This document shows, piece by piece, positions 10,701 through 25,189 of a stretch of DNA of 64,000 nucleotides. The position numbers were made by a program, and so were the translations under genes. Within the stretch, counting starts at the first letter, position 1; each line of letters begins with the position of its first letter. Origin of the DNA: Arabidopsis thaliana (Eukaryota > Streptophyta > Magnoliopsida > Brassicales > Brassicaceae); contig NC_003074.8 of assembly GCF_000001735.4 (NCBI RefSeq), positions 8,494,101 through 8,558,100 of the forward strand, given 5' to 3'. The notes under the pieces were generated by a model. It saw only the letters and a program-made list of their open reading frames with translations. It made no database searches and had not been told where the DNA came from.

Positions 10701-13700
10701 TAACCTTTCAAACTGGGAGCATCTACATATGTCTATATCCATGGTCCTTCAGCTGGTAAGTATTTCAGGAATTTTCTGAATCCTTATCACAATATTAAAG
10801 TATGGAGTGGGATAGTCATTTACGATAACTAATGTATCTTGTCAAGCTTTGAGGACCTAAAAGTTAAATACTCGTGATCATATACTTTGGCTGACTTCTT
10901 CACATCAGGAATTATCTATTGTTCCTTTAAGCTTTGGTGTTGCTTAGAACCTAGATTTTTCACCACTTTGGTAGAGCTAACAGCAGAAATGAGTAAAAAT
11001 ATGATTTTGCTGTTGTATTTCTCGATTTTGGCAAAGAACTATTTGGAATAATTTGATTTTCTCTCATACCATAAGTTAACAGTTGCAACACCTATTAACT
11101 CTGAGACATTAAATTGCACACAGGGGCTTAGTGGTCAGCCCTTATCAGGGCCAGATATCGGTGGCTTTGCTGGCAATGCAACTCCGCGGCTATTTGGACG
11201 TTGGATGGGTGTTGGAGCTATGTTTCCATTCTGTCGTGGCCATTCCGAGGCTGGCACTGATGACCATGAACCATGGTCCTTTGGAGAAGAGGTAGTTTTT
11301 TTCTTGCAAATCTTGTAAGAGCTATTTCAGGCTTTTCGGCATTACAATTTCTTTTTCTTACTAAAAGTAGGACAGATAGACACCTGAGATAACTCATAAG
11401 ATATGTACGCAGAAATACTAACTCTTTTACGAAGACCTGCAACTACATGTAAATTTGTTAAAGAAATCAACCATTCTTGTTATTTTCCACTTATGAACTG
11501 TAGTGTTTTAATTAGTGTGAGGAAGTCTGTCGTGCCGCATTGAAGAGGCGTTACCAACTCCTACCACATTTTTACACCTTGTTTTACATAGCCCATACAA
11601 CTGGTGCTCCAGTTGCAGCTCCAATCTTTTTCGCTGGTAGGCTTGTGTAAAACATTATATTCCATGTCTTGAACTTATGCAATCATACTATGCTCACTGT
11701 TGCTTTCGTTTCTTGATTAATGTAGATCCAATAGATTCCCGGCTAAGAGCTGTTGAAAATGGCTTTCTTTTGGGCCCACTTCTTATATATGCAAGGTTTT
11801 TATCTTCCCACTCAAACATGGATATGGATTTTGCGATTTTCATGAAGTTTTCAGAATCATTGCTTTCCCTTACTCATAGCTTGCAAATTTCATGACTTCA
11901 CTCTGTCATGTGATTTGTGTTCTGATTTTGGCCACTTGATGAATTTTCGGAACAACTGATGTAGAAGTTTTTGAATGTTGAAGTAACTAGAACTATTGTT
12001 TGTGCATGATGATTGATATCTTATTTGGTTTGCTCATGCAATTTAAACTTTTCGTTAATAATAACAACTGAATAATTATTCACCTTATACTCTCTATAGT
12101 TTACTCTGCCAAACATTTATACTCATCAAGTTGTCTTTGGTTTTTTTCTATCATTGTCTAGCACTTTGTCTAGTCAGGGATCACATGAGCTGCAGCACAT
12201 ATTACCGAGAGGAATTTGGCATAGGTTTGATTTTGCAGATTCACATCCGGTATGGTTGCTAAGAGTTGTGATTGTCGTCTCTTCATTCTTTGCGAAAGAC
12301 CTTACACTTTTTTTTTTATACTTTTCACATGTTGGTTGTTTGTTTCATGGTGTCAGGATTTACCAACTTTATATTTACAAGGGGGATCCATCATATCATT
12401 GGCTCCTCCACATCTGCATGTTGGGGAGTTTAGTCTGTCAGATGACTTGACCCTACTTGTGTCATTAGATGAAAATGGTAAGCTTAGCTTTGGATCCAGA
12501 CAGAGGCGATCAGTGATCTGAAATTTTTATTTCGTTCTACTCTGCTTCTGTTCGTTTATTTTGCAACTTGTCTATCAGATAACAAGGTATTTATATAGTT
12601 AGATAGGTCACAGGTATTATGTTACTGAAACTTGTGGAAAGAGAATAAATCATAATGTAACAATTAATTTTTGGAATTTATGTTGTAGTGTTCACGCGCA
12701 TGATTGTGTATTAAGCTCTATAACTCTTTTGGTGATTACTGATTGCATTGTCAGATTTTATGTTCATATTCTAAATCTCGTAGTAATCAGGATAATACTT
12801 CCGTTTGTCTCTGTCAGGGAAAGCTAAAGGACTCTTGTTCGAAGATGATGGAGATGGATATGGCTACACTAAAGGAAGATTTCTAGTTACACACTACATT
12901 GCTGAGCGGGATTCTTCCACTGTCACCGTCAAGGTTTCAAAAACTGAAGGAGACTGGCAGAGGCCAAACCGCCGTGTTCATGTCCAATTATTACTAGGAG
13001 GCGGTGCAATGGTACTGCTCTTTCTCTTGTTAAAGTAACATAGTGGAACTATAAGTTCAAAAAATTTGATTCTAGATAGTGTTGAACAGCTTGATGCTTG
13101 GGGAATGGATGGAGAGTTTATCCACATTAAGGTGCCTTCAGAAAGTGGAATTTCAGAGTTAATATCCACAAGCAATGAGCGCTTTAAACTTCATATGGGT
13201 ATATATCTCATCTTCTATATATGTATTTAGCTACTTGTATAATCAGGTTTGTAGTTATTGAGATGTATTGCTTCTGTTCATTCACTGCATTCGTCAAGTC
13301 CTCTGTAATATCTAGTTACATTCAACTTTAATTTGCATAAATTAATTACTGTGTTAACCAAGTCGCAGCTCCTGCCTGTGGATAAGATCTTTAGTTCCAT
13401 GAACCTGTGCATACTGCAGAACACTAATGCAGAGTATCTTCTTTCTGAGTATGTGTATTATTGAAATGTAGAAAATACAAAACTGATACCTGAGAAGGAA
13501 GTGGTACCTGGACAAAAGGGAATGGAACTTTCAAAGGAGCCAGTTGAGTTAAGCAGTGGTGATTGGAAACTTAATATAGTTCCCTGGGTTGGTGGAAGGA
13601 TATTGTCTATGACACATGTTCCCTCAGGTAATATACCGAAAAACTGTTTTTCCGTGTACTATTAAGCTTGAAAAGTTGAAAATCTCTTATGAATGAGATA

Positions 13701-15258
13701 ATTTCAACATTTTTGTGGAGGATGCTCAGAGACATACACATGTTCTGTTTCTTTGAAGTAAACAATCTCAGCCTCTATACTGAGAGAGACGATATCTCTA
13801 TGTTATTTATATTGTGTGTTGCCAAGAATCCGCTCATGCTTGATTGTTGACGGTGTTATGTCCATATTGGATTTAGAATGTGCAGAGACTACAGTTTTGG
13901 TTGATTACAATTTGCAGGAATTCAATGGCTTCATAGCAGGATAGATATCAATGGTTATGAGGAGTATAGTGGTACTGAGTACCGGTCAGCTGGATGTACT
14001 GAGGAATACAATGTCATTGAGTGAGTTTACTTTAACAATCTCTCTCGTACAAGCACATTTCATGCATGCAATGAATGTTGACATGAACACACAGCTTTCT
14101 GCATTGTCTTTATTTCTGTTACTGAATTGATTGTTCTATCTCTTGTAGGAGGGATTTGGAGCATGCAGGAGAAGAAGAATCTCTGATCCTAGAAGGTGAT
14201 GTAGGTGGTGGACTGGTTCTTCGGCGTAAAATAAGTATAGCTAAAGACAATCAACGAGTTTTCCGGATTGCCTCTAGCATTGAAGCCCGTAGTGTTGGTG
14301 CTGGTTCTGGTGGATTTTCAAGGTTTGTCTACTTGCTTCAAGCTTTCCTTTTTCTTCCACTATGTCTATGCTTTTGCAAGAGTTTAAGGAACAGAGAGAA
14401 TTTACGCATTAAAGTACCCAAGACAATTTGCAATTTTACATCACTGTAGTAGAACATCGGGAAACCAATCTATAGCAATCTTGTTGTGTAATTTAAGTAG
14501 ATTTTTGCATAAAATTGTTAGGAGGTTGGGAGCTTGCAAGTTGCATGTTGGTTTATTCCTCGTACTTGATATATGGATGCATATATCCTCTTCTGTTGTT
14601 GGAAATCCCGTCCTTTTTTTTTCTTTTGTCTGCAAAATGATGTTTTTTTTGGTGCTGGTTATTTAATGTTGCAGGCTGGTATGCTTAAGAGTCCATCCAA
14701 CTTTCACTCTTTTGCATCCGACTGAATCGTTTGTCTCTTTCACGTCGATTGATGGTTCAAAGCATGAAGTTTGGCCAGATTCTGGAGACCAAATATATGA
14801 AGGGAACAACCTTCCACATGGTAAGTACCTTTAGGCTTTTTCACATTTCCCTCAATGTTTTAATCAATAGCCCAAATAGGTAGAAGGTTGTGATACTCAA
14901 GCCTAACAGTAGAGAAGAACTAAAAAAAAAACCAGCAGAGGAGGCTTAGCATCTTTAAACCTGCGGATAACCTTTCCATGCTGATAAACTTTAATCATGA
15001 TACTAAACATATGGATCATGTAGCATTTGGGCAACAATCTTTTTCTTTTTTTTTTTTTTTTCAGGGAAATGGATGTTGGTGGACAAGAGCCTCAATCTTC
15101 GGATGGTAAACAGGTTCGATGTTAGTCAGGTCTTCAAATGTATTATCCACTGGGACTGTGGAACTGTTAACTTAGAGCTATGGTCTAAAGAGCGGCCTGT
15201 TTCCAAGGAATCTCCTCTGAAAATAGAGCATGAATATGAAGTCACAAGTTTCCCATAA
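7711..15258 (+). CDS. HGL1: GH31 alpha-glucosidase (heteroglycan glucosidase 1), multi-exon
   Basis: A multi-exon gene encoding a glycoside hydrolase family 31 protein of roughly 990 residues. Exon 1 (7711-7889) encodes a Ser-rich, acidic-poor leader beginning MERSFVTQAAVSSSSSL. It splices in frame to exon 2 at 8227, giving GRNGDKSLLRMTLSGD, so the enzyme has an N-terminal extension resembling a plastid transit peptide. Landmarks are GTGEVSGQLERTGKR (exon 3), MPPKWALGYHQCRWSY, the subsite block DVIWMDIDYMDGFR, the catalytic nucleophile Asp in GIWNDMNEP (codon 10037-10039) and the likely acid/base Asp in ATWTGDN (codon 10699-10701). Later come GGFAGN, the barrel end around RGHSEAGTDDHEPW, and C-terminal beta-sandwich domains. 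GH31 alpha-glucosidases release glucose from non-reducing ends of alpha-glucans; the native substrate here is not shown by sequence. Translation ends TSFP with TAA at 15256-15258. An internal ATG at 8255 could give a leaderless form. Confidence 0.93.
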
Positions 15259-16588
15259 ATGTGTTCAAACATTTCTATTTAACTACTTGGGTTGTCCATT
15301 ACAAATGCATAAATAAGTGAATGAATAGTTGTGGTTAATAATTAAACTATATATCTATGTATGCGAGATTGTGTTATATTGACATTCTCTGCTACTTGGA
15401 ATCCTTCCTTATGAAGGGTATAATATACTTTCTAGCTCATAAACGAATGAGTAAAAGTTAATAAGTTTACCAAAAGTTGTATTCTATTTAGTTTTTGCTT
15501 CTAGACTAATACATAAACTATGTTATGTGATTTTTAAACATTGGCATTGCAACTTTACATCAAATATATACAAGTGATTCCCAGACATTCGCTCTATATA
15601 TACAGTTTTATCCCTAGATTCTTGCGATAAAAATGGATACGTTAAGAGGTATGAGGGACTCTTATGCACCACCATGAATTTTGTATACTGGAACATCAAC
15701 ATATATATAAGGTTGAAGATAAAAATTTAATAAACATAAAAGTGTGATTCTAGTGTAAGAGCCATGAGCTAATAGATCACCGCACGCGTGAGACAGTTTG
15801 CCGAGCTTTTTTACGTCAAAACGTTCGGCAAAAGTAGGATTGACAGCATCACAGAGGCAATACATGTTATCAATTTTTAAATTTTTACAACACTATGGGA
15901 TCAGAGGGATAAGTGTGAATTGAGCCTTAGAGACGTAACACGATAAATCAAATCTTCATAACCTTTCGTTCAGCTACATCCAGGAAAAGGTTGGAACGAC
16001 ATTGTTCTTGCAACAACTATAAACATATATTATATATAATAGCATGGATATAATAACAACTTCATGTTAGTAAATAATAATAAAAAATATTTTGAATTAA
16101 TAATCTCTCTCTCTTTTTTGTTTTGTAAACATGCGGATCTAAAAATATTTATTAAATATTATTAATTATCTTTGAATTCAGAATGATTACCCGCACATTT
16201 TTTTGTAATTTTATTTGGTAAATAATTTTAGAAACTGGATTTAATTTGAGAAACTTTTTGAATGAATTTCAGTATACGTGACCACACTTCTATCAATATG
16301 TTATAATTATTGAATAATTTAAATAATTAAAAAGAGTTTTTGATGAAAATTAAGCAAAATATAAGAAAAATATGAGCAAAACATAAGTTAAATATGATAA
16401 AATTATTTGTAAAGTGTTATGTATGTCCATGTTATTGAGATAATTCAAATTATCATTGAAAGCATTGATGACCAGATAATCTTGTTTGGTTTATACTATT
16501 TAATATTATTATTTTAAAAATGTAATATCATTAAGTTCAAGAATGTTGTATGACTTGTATCTTTAATCTTCGGAACCTCATGACCACA
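15259..16588. other. Intergenic, no gene seen; one hairpin
   Basis: AT-rich spacer after HGL1. A minus-strand frame at 15662-15865 has no recognisable domain. Within it a near-palindrome lies at 15798-15831: TTGCCGA then TTTTTT faces AAAA then TCGGCAA, with a short loop. It could be a transposon or terminator remnant. Confidence 0.45.
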
Positions 16589-17195
16589 TTATGTTCTTGA
16601 TGCTCTCAATGGTCTACTTTCAACTTCTTGAGAAGTGCAATATTCAGCCAATTTCGCAATCTTCTTAATGCTTTTAATGGTTTCTTCGTCTGTTGCTATG
16701 GTGCCATCAACCAAGTTCAAGAATGTTGAATCTTTAATCTTCGGACATAACCACATGACCAGATTTTGTTCCTCAACACTCAAAGTCTCATCATTCACTT
16801 TCTTCATGTGATCAACTCCATTAGAATCACCCCGAAAGCATATACATCTGCTTTTTTTGACACTCTTAAAACCTACAAATATATTTTGAAAATATATATT
16901 TTTAATTTTATTTTAAAAATGATTAAATTAACACAAATACTTATACATATAATAAGCTAAAGATTAAGTTCTAACTTACCAACATAATATGGATCAATAT
17001 ATAGTTGAAGGTTCCCACCATTGTTAATGTCTCAACTGAGTCGACTCCCTCGAGTACGAGCTTTATACAACCAAAATCAGAAATCTTCGCTCTCATGCCA
17101 TATCCTATATAAGTACGTTGGAAGGCTTCAAATCTCTATGGATATAGTTTTCTTGCAAGACCATGAAGATATTGAATCTCGATGTGAAATATGTT
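16589..17195 (-). pseudogene. Receptor-like kinase pseudogene (TMK type, C-lobe)
   Basis: Minus-strand fragments of a Ser/Thr receptor-like kinase, in order from right to left. First is a block resembling the catalytic loop, with YIHRDLKPSNVLI followed by a stop. Next is a region equivalent to the DFG/activation segment that reads like SVETLTMVGTFNY (family form SVETRLAGTFGY). After an intron comes DVYAFGVILMELIT, equivalent to subdomain IX. The C-terminal lobe ends with IKKIAKLAEYCTSQEVESRP, close to the TMK-family KVAELAGHCTAREPxQRP. Stops and frameshifts separate the pieces, and the N-lobe and the receptor part are missing. The resemblance to the TMK/BARK1 group is notable because I recall BARK1 (At3g23750) lying just to the right of this window; a local duplicate that decayed is a reasonable guess. 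It matches my memory of At3g23650, described as protein-kinase related. Confidence 0.75.
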
Positions 17196-17299
17196 TGGCT
17201 AGATATTAGGGATTCCACTTCTCCTCGATCGGACTCTCCGGAGACAAGTTGCTCAAGCTGTTATCTAATCGATACCACAACAATACTATAACATAAACT

Positions 17300-17645
17300 C
17301 AAGCCTTACTCCAGGCCCTGGATAGACAGATCTGTGATGCAGTTCTCGCTAAGAAGAAACCTAAGATCGAGGTTCAAAAACTTTATGAAGATTTGGCTCA
17401 ATTAGCATGTCGGAGAAAACCCATCTTGTGTTTTCTTTCATGAACCTATAGAAAATCTAGAACATTTGTACTAACCTCAGAGGCGGTTTGGTCAGGACTG
17501 AGTAGTAAGCTTCTTTATGAAGATCTTGGAACCAAATGGCTGAAACTATATGAAGATCTGGGAAAAGGAGAGGAAGTTCCTCTACTGAAAGTGGTTGTGA
17601 TAGGGAATACCACCGAAATCAAGAAGAAGCGTAAGATCTTTTAGT
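17300..17645 (+). pseudogene. Unrecognised coding-like fragment
   Basis: A plus-strand frame with good codon texture reads QICDAVLAKKKPKIEVQKLY, a later block with two KLYEDL-like repeats, and then VVVIGNTTEIKKKRK before a stop. In-frame stops and a frame change separate the pieces. I do not recognise the family. It may be debris of a host gene duplicate. Confidence 0.35.
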
Positions 17646-18341
17646 CTAATTCTTTTGGGCAAGTATAACGATCTTTTAGTCTAATCTTTTGTAATTGACT
17701 CTCACCAACAGAGAAAAGCTCAACAAATTTACTTTGAGGCAGGTCTAGCATATGCAGACGTACCAATCGTTTTTCTAAAAATAGGTTAGTTTCTTTCCCT
17801 GTTTGGCATGTTCAAAAGAAATATATTATATATTATTCGAACTATAAACGGAAATAACGGTCAAGTAGCATTGAGTAAAGTGGGGTACAGTCTTCTGAAT
17901 TGTGATGGTATATTATTCTCTGGCAAAGCATTTCAAAAATGAAGTATACGAAAATTTATTTATCCTTTAGTTAGAGATCAATTATTTTACTGTGTTTTGT
18001 GTCTGAAAATGGTCTACTTTATTTTCTTGTGCTTAAATTTTACTTCAGGTCTGCTATTTTTTTTACCCGGTTCTATCCATATCCGATCCAAATTATTACA
18101 TCTTTTTGGGTAACTATAAATAAATTATCTTTTTGGATCAAGATAAATTATTTGATCCCATAAAAAGTATGAATCGATTGATCACTACTAGGAATATCCA
18201 GTTTACATGTTTAATTAGGTAATTAAAAAATAATTTGCATTCTACATTGAATACTCAAATATAATTGTATTCATCCATTTTTAAAAAAAGTTCTAAAATT
18301 TTCTAAAAACATTCAAAATACTTGAATTAAAATATGACATT

Positions 18342-18766
18342 TAGGGCTTGGCATAAAATCCAAAATTCAGAAACTGATTCGAAAAATCTGGTTCCGAAAC
18401 CAAACAGTTATAAAATCCTAACAGATAAAGAATTCTCCAATTGAATATCCCAACCAAAAAGCGAAAGTATATCCGAAAACTCAAAATATAATTATATATC
18501 TAAAATATTAATTATAATTTAATACCAAATAACAAAAATATCCAAAATCATACATTTTTTACTTAATTTAACCAAATTTTATAAAAATTAAACCAATTTT
18601 GATTAGTAATGAACAAATTTTTAAGTTTTATTTTTTTCCTAAAACCGATTCGAAACTAAACTGGATGGTCATAAACCCGAACAAATAATAAATTTTTCTA
18701 CCTCAGTTATCCGATCCAAAATAAATCCAAACCAAATCGGATGAGAAATCGGAATGTCCAGGCCTA
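18342..18766. mobile_element. Non-autonomous hAT-type element
   Basis: The left end TAGGGCTTGGCA and the right end (read inward on the minus strand) TAGGCCTGGACA form the terminal inverted repeats typical of plant hAT elements (TAGGGCTGGGCA). The flanking 8-mers ATGACATT and ATGAGTAT are a plausible decayed 8-bp target duplication. The interior is rich in CCAAA/CCGAAA-type motifs and has no transposase frame. About 425 bp. Confidence 0.7.
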
Positions 18767-18987
18767 ATGAGTATTATATGTTAATGTGGAACTAAATTTT
18801 TATTACCAATTTGAGACCAGTAGTTTTGACATAGTACTTTTGGTGCTTTTTGATATTGATAAAATGTTGTGTGCTTTCATGTTATGTGCACCAATACTCC
18901 TCAGGTGAGGATTGGCTCTGGTTTCCTTTATAATATCAAATAGCTTAATACTCTTGGTAGAGTTAAATTCATTATAATGCTTTCTAG

Positions 18988-19140
18988 GTTGACCTCACAC
19001 ATCTTTTAGCTGCTCGAGATCAAAAGCTGAGGACACTTTCAGCTGAGATAAAACTTGATTCTAGAGCTTTATCTCTATATGATGAAGGTACAGCTGAGGT
19101 AGTACTTGACTCTGAAGCTCCATCTCTATATGAGAAAATA
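18988..19140 (+). pseudogene. Unrecognised exon-like fragment with internal 51-bp duplication
   Basis: After a plausible acceptor (CTAG) the plus strand reads VDLTHLLAARDQKLRTLSAE. It then runs through two in-frame copies of a 17-codon unit: AEIKLDSRALSLYDEGT, and AEVVLDSEAPSLYEK in shorter form. The unit repeats start at 19042 and 19093. I do not recognise the protein. With the fragment at 17.3-17.6 kb it may belong to one decayed gene. Confidence 0.35.
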
Positions 19141-19565
19141 AAAACTCCATATATTTTAACAAATATAAATGTTTTTGTGAGCGCCTCCCTTGTAGATGAA
19201 TTAACTTCAATATTTTAAGTTTGTTTGTGGTGGTGTAGTATGCATGAGACATCTGAGCAAACTCATTTGGAAAATAAGAATCAAAGCTAGGTTTTTAAGA
19301 TAAAGATCATAGTGTAATATCTTTCTACTGAAAGAAGTTTGTGTAGTGAAGCTTTTCTTAACTTTTCTCTCTTGGAATCAAGATTTCATCTCTTCTCACT
19401 TTGTATATTTAAGTCCTTGAAACAAAAACAGAAAAGTAATGATGTTACAGAAAATTTATCAAAGAAAAAACAAAATAATGATAGTAGATGAAAGTAAGAT
19501 GATAAAAAAAAAATCGTGTACAGTGAAGTTTAATTTAATGTAAAGTAAAGAAACAAATGGACTAC

Positions 19566-23629
<4,064 letters not shown>

Positions 23630-23843
23630 TCGTTGGAAGCTTTTAGATCAGATCAGAGAATTTGAGTTTTTTTTTTTTTTTTCCTTAATGAAGAAATTGA
23701 AAAATCTCAAAATTCTTTGGCGTTATTTTTTAGGAACTCTAACGTTGACTGAGTATCAAATATTTCTATTTTTGTGTGTCTATACTCATTTCATTTTAGT
23801 TAGGATCGAACTGAGATCGTAGAAATTGAAATGGTAAGTCTAA

Positions 23844-24700
23844 TTACTGATTTGTATTCCTAAGCTCAAACTTGAGTTTTTTTTTTCTAAAATAATTTTT
23901 CAAAACTTTGCTCCCATGATCATCTTTAGCCAGTTTCACCAACTTATCTTCATCACACTTCACAATCTCCTTCGAGAAGATCCCCAAAGCCACCACCGAC
24001 TTACCGTCACCGAGAAGCTTCTCCACAACGTTTCTCCCATGTTTATGATACGAAAGCTCGATGCAATGCCATTGAAGCATACATGCGATGGTGTCCGTAA
24101 TACGCTCGTTGGACCAATGTGTTTCCCACTTCCCAGTGTTTCCTTTGAAAGGGAGAGAGATTTAGTTTTTGGATTTCATACTTCACTTGAGAATAAGGTC
24201 TTCTTTTCTTGAAAACTTGTATGAAATATAACACGATGAGATAACCGAATTTATCGGTTCTAATATCGGTGAGCCTTTGCTTAATTGCTTCCAAGAATGT
24301 TGTGTCGACTTCTTCTGATTTTCCTAGGATTATTTGAATCATGCATGAGTGAGCCTCGCATGGTTTTGGTAAAGTCGATAAAAAGATCAGAATCTGATGC
24401 CAACTTGGAGGCAATCCTATGGAGCTCTACTATGTTGGAACGCGAGAGAATGTCATCAAACTTAGCCATTATCTCGTGCAAGTGTGGTCATGTGTGATTT
24501 TTCGTGTAAAATCGAGCTTAAGCACATGTTGGATCAATGAACTTCCTAATAAGAGAGCGTTCTTTGCGATTAGGTCAAGGAAGTAACCTTTGAAGCGATC
24601 TTCAGCTATTGATATGACTCTTTTGAGTACACAGCAACCGAATACGTCACCCGCTAAGTCAAGGATTATTTGAATCATGAGCGAGCCTCGCATGATTTCA
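23844..24700 (-). pseudogene. Pumilio-repeat (PUF) pseudogene
   Basis: Several minus-strand frames carry PUF repeat signatures out of continuous frame. The right block (24480-24693) reads FGCCVLKRVISIAEDRFKGY, then IAKNALLLGSSLIQHVLKLD, like repeats 5-7. The next block contains FDDILSRSNIVELHRIASKL and MIQIILGKSEEVDTTFLEAI, then TDKFGYLIVLYFIQ, like the entry region and repeats 1-3. The left block (23844-24080) reads HKHGRNVVEKLLGDGKS and KDDHGSKVLKNY, like the last repeats. N-to-C order is therefore not that of one normal domain. It looks like the end of one PUF copy followed by the beginning and end of another, with frameshifts. The sequence giving MRGSLM occurs twice, at about 24325-24370 and 24660-24700. 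PUF proteins bind 3'-UTR motifs through eight repeats; this locus is unlikely to make one. Confidence 0.75.
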
Positions 24701-24879
24701 ACATAATAACCATGATTTCAATACAATTATGAATTAAAGTGATATATTTTTGTAGTCTACAAAATTATGGTTATTATTGTAATACAACACAATAACCATG
24801 ATTTGAATCGACTGTTTAAATTTGGAGTTTACCTTCATTGGGCTTCGTTTATAAGCCCAACCCAACACAATCTAAAACC

Positions 24880-25060
24880 TCACGTGCCACGTGGGATAAA
24901 AATATCCTAAGAATAAATAACTCAAACGGTCGAACAAAATCATGGGCCCTAATTTGATCTTATCCGTTAGATCTATCATCTCACGATCAACGGAGAATAG
25001 ATGAATAAACATGTGAATGCGTTCTCGATCTAGAAATTCAAAATTCTCGCCATTAACGGC
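24880..25060 (+). promoter_or_regulatory. Kinesin promoter with AACGG (MSA-type) cluster and G-boxes
   Basis: Upstream of the kinesin ATG at 25190 there are four AACGG cores: 24925-24929, one on the minus strand at about 24964-24969 (TCTAACGGATA, 10 of 11 to the MSA consensus), 24989-24993 and 25055-25059. MSA elements are bound by three-repeat MYB proteins and drive G2/M transcription, which fits a cytokinesis kinesin. A double G-box CACGTGCCACGTGG lies at 24881-24894, and site-II-like TGGGCC lies at 24943-24948. A CT-rich leader (25064-25100) follows. Confidence 0.6.
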
Positions 25061-25189
25061 TCTCTCTCAAACTCTCAAACTCTCTCTCTCTCTTCCCTTC
25101 TTCTTCGTTACTTTGCCCGAAACACTGACTGTTGCAGAAGCAGATTTAATTCTTCTTTAGGGAATCTTCGAATTGGTTAGCGCAGAGAG

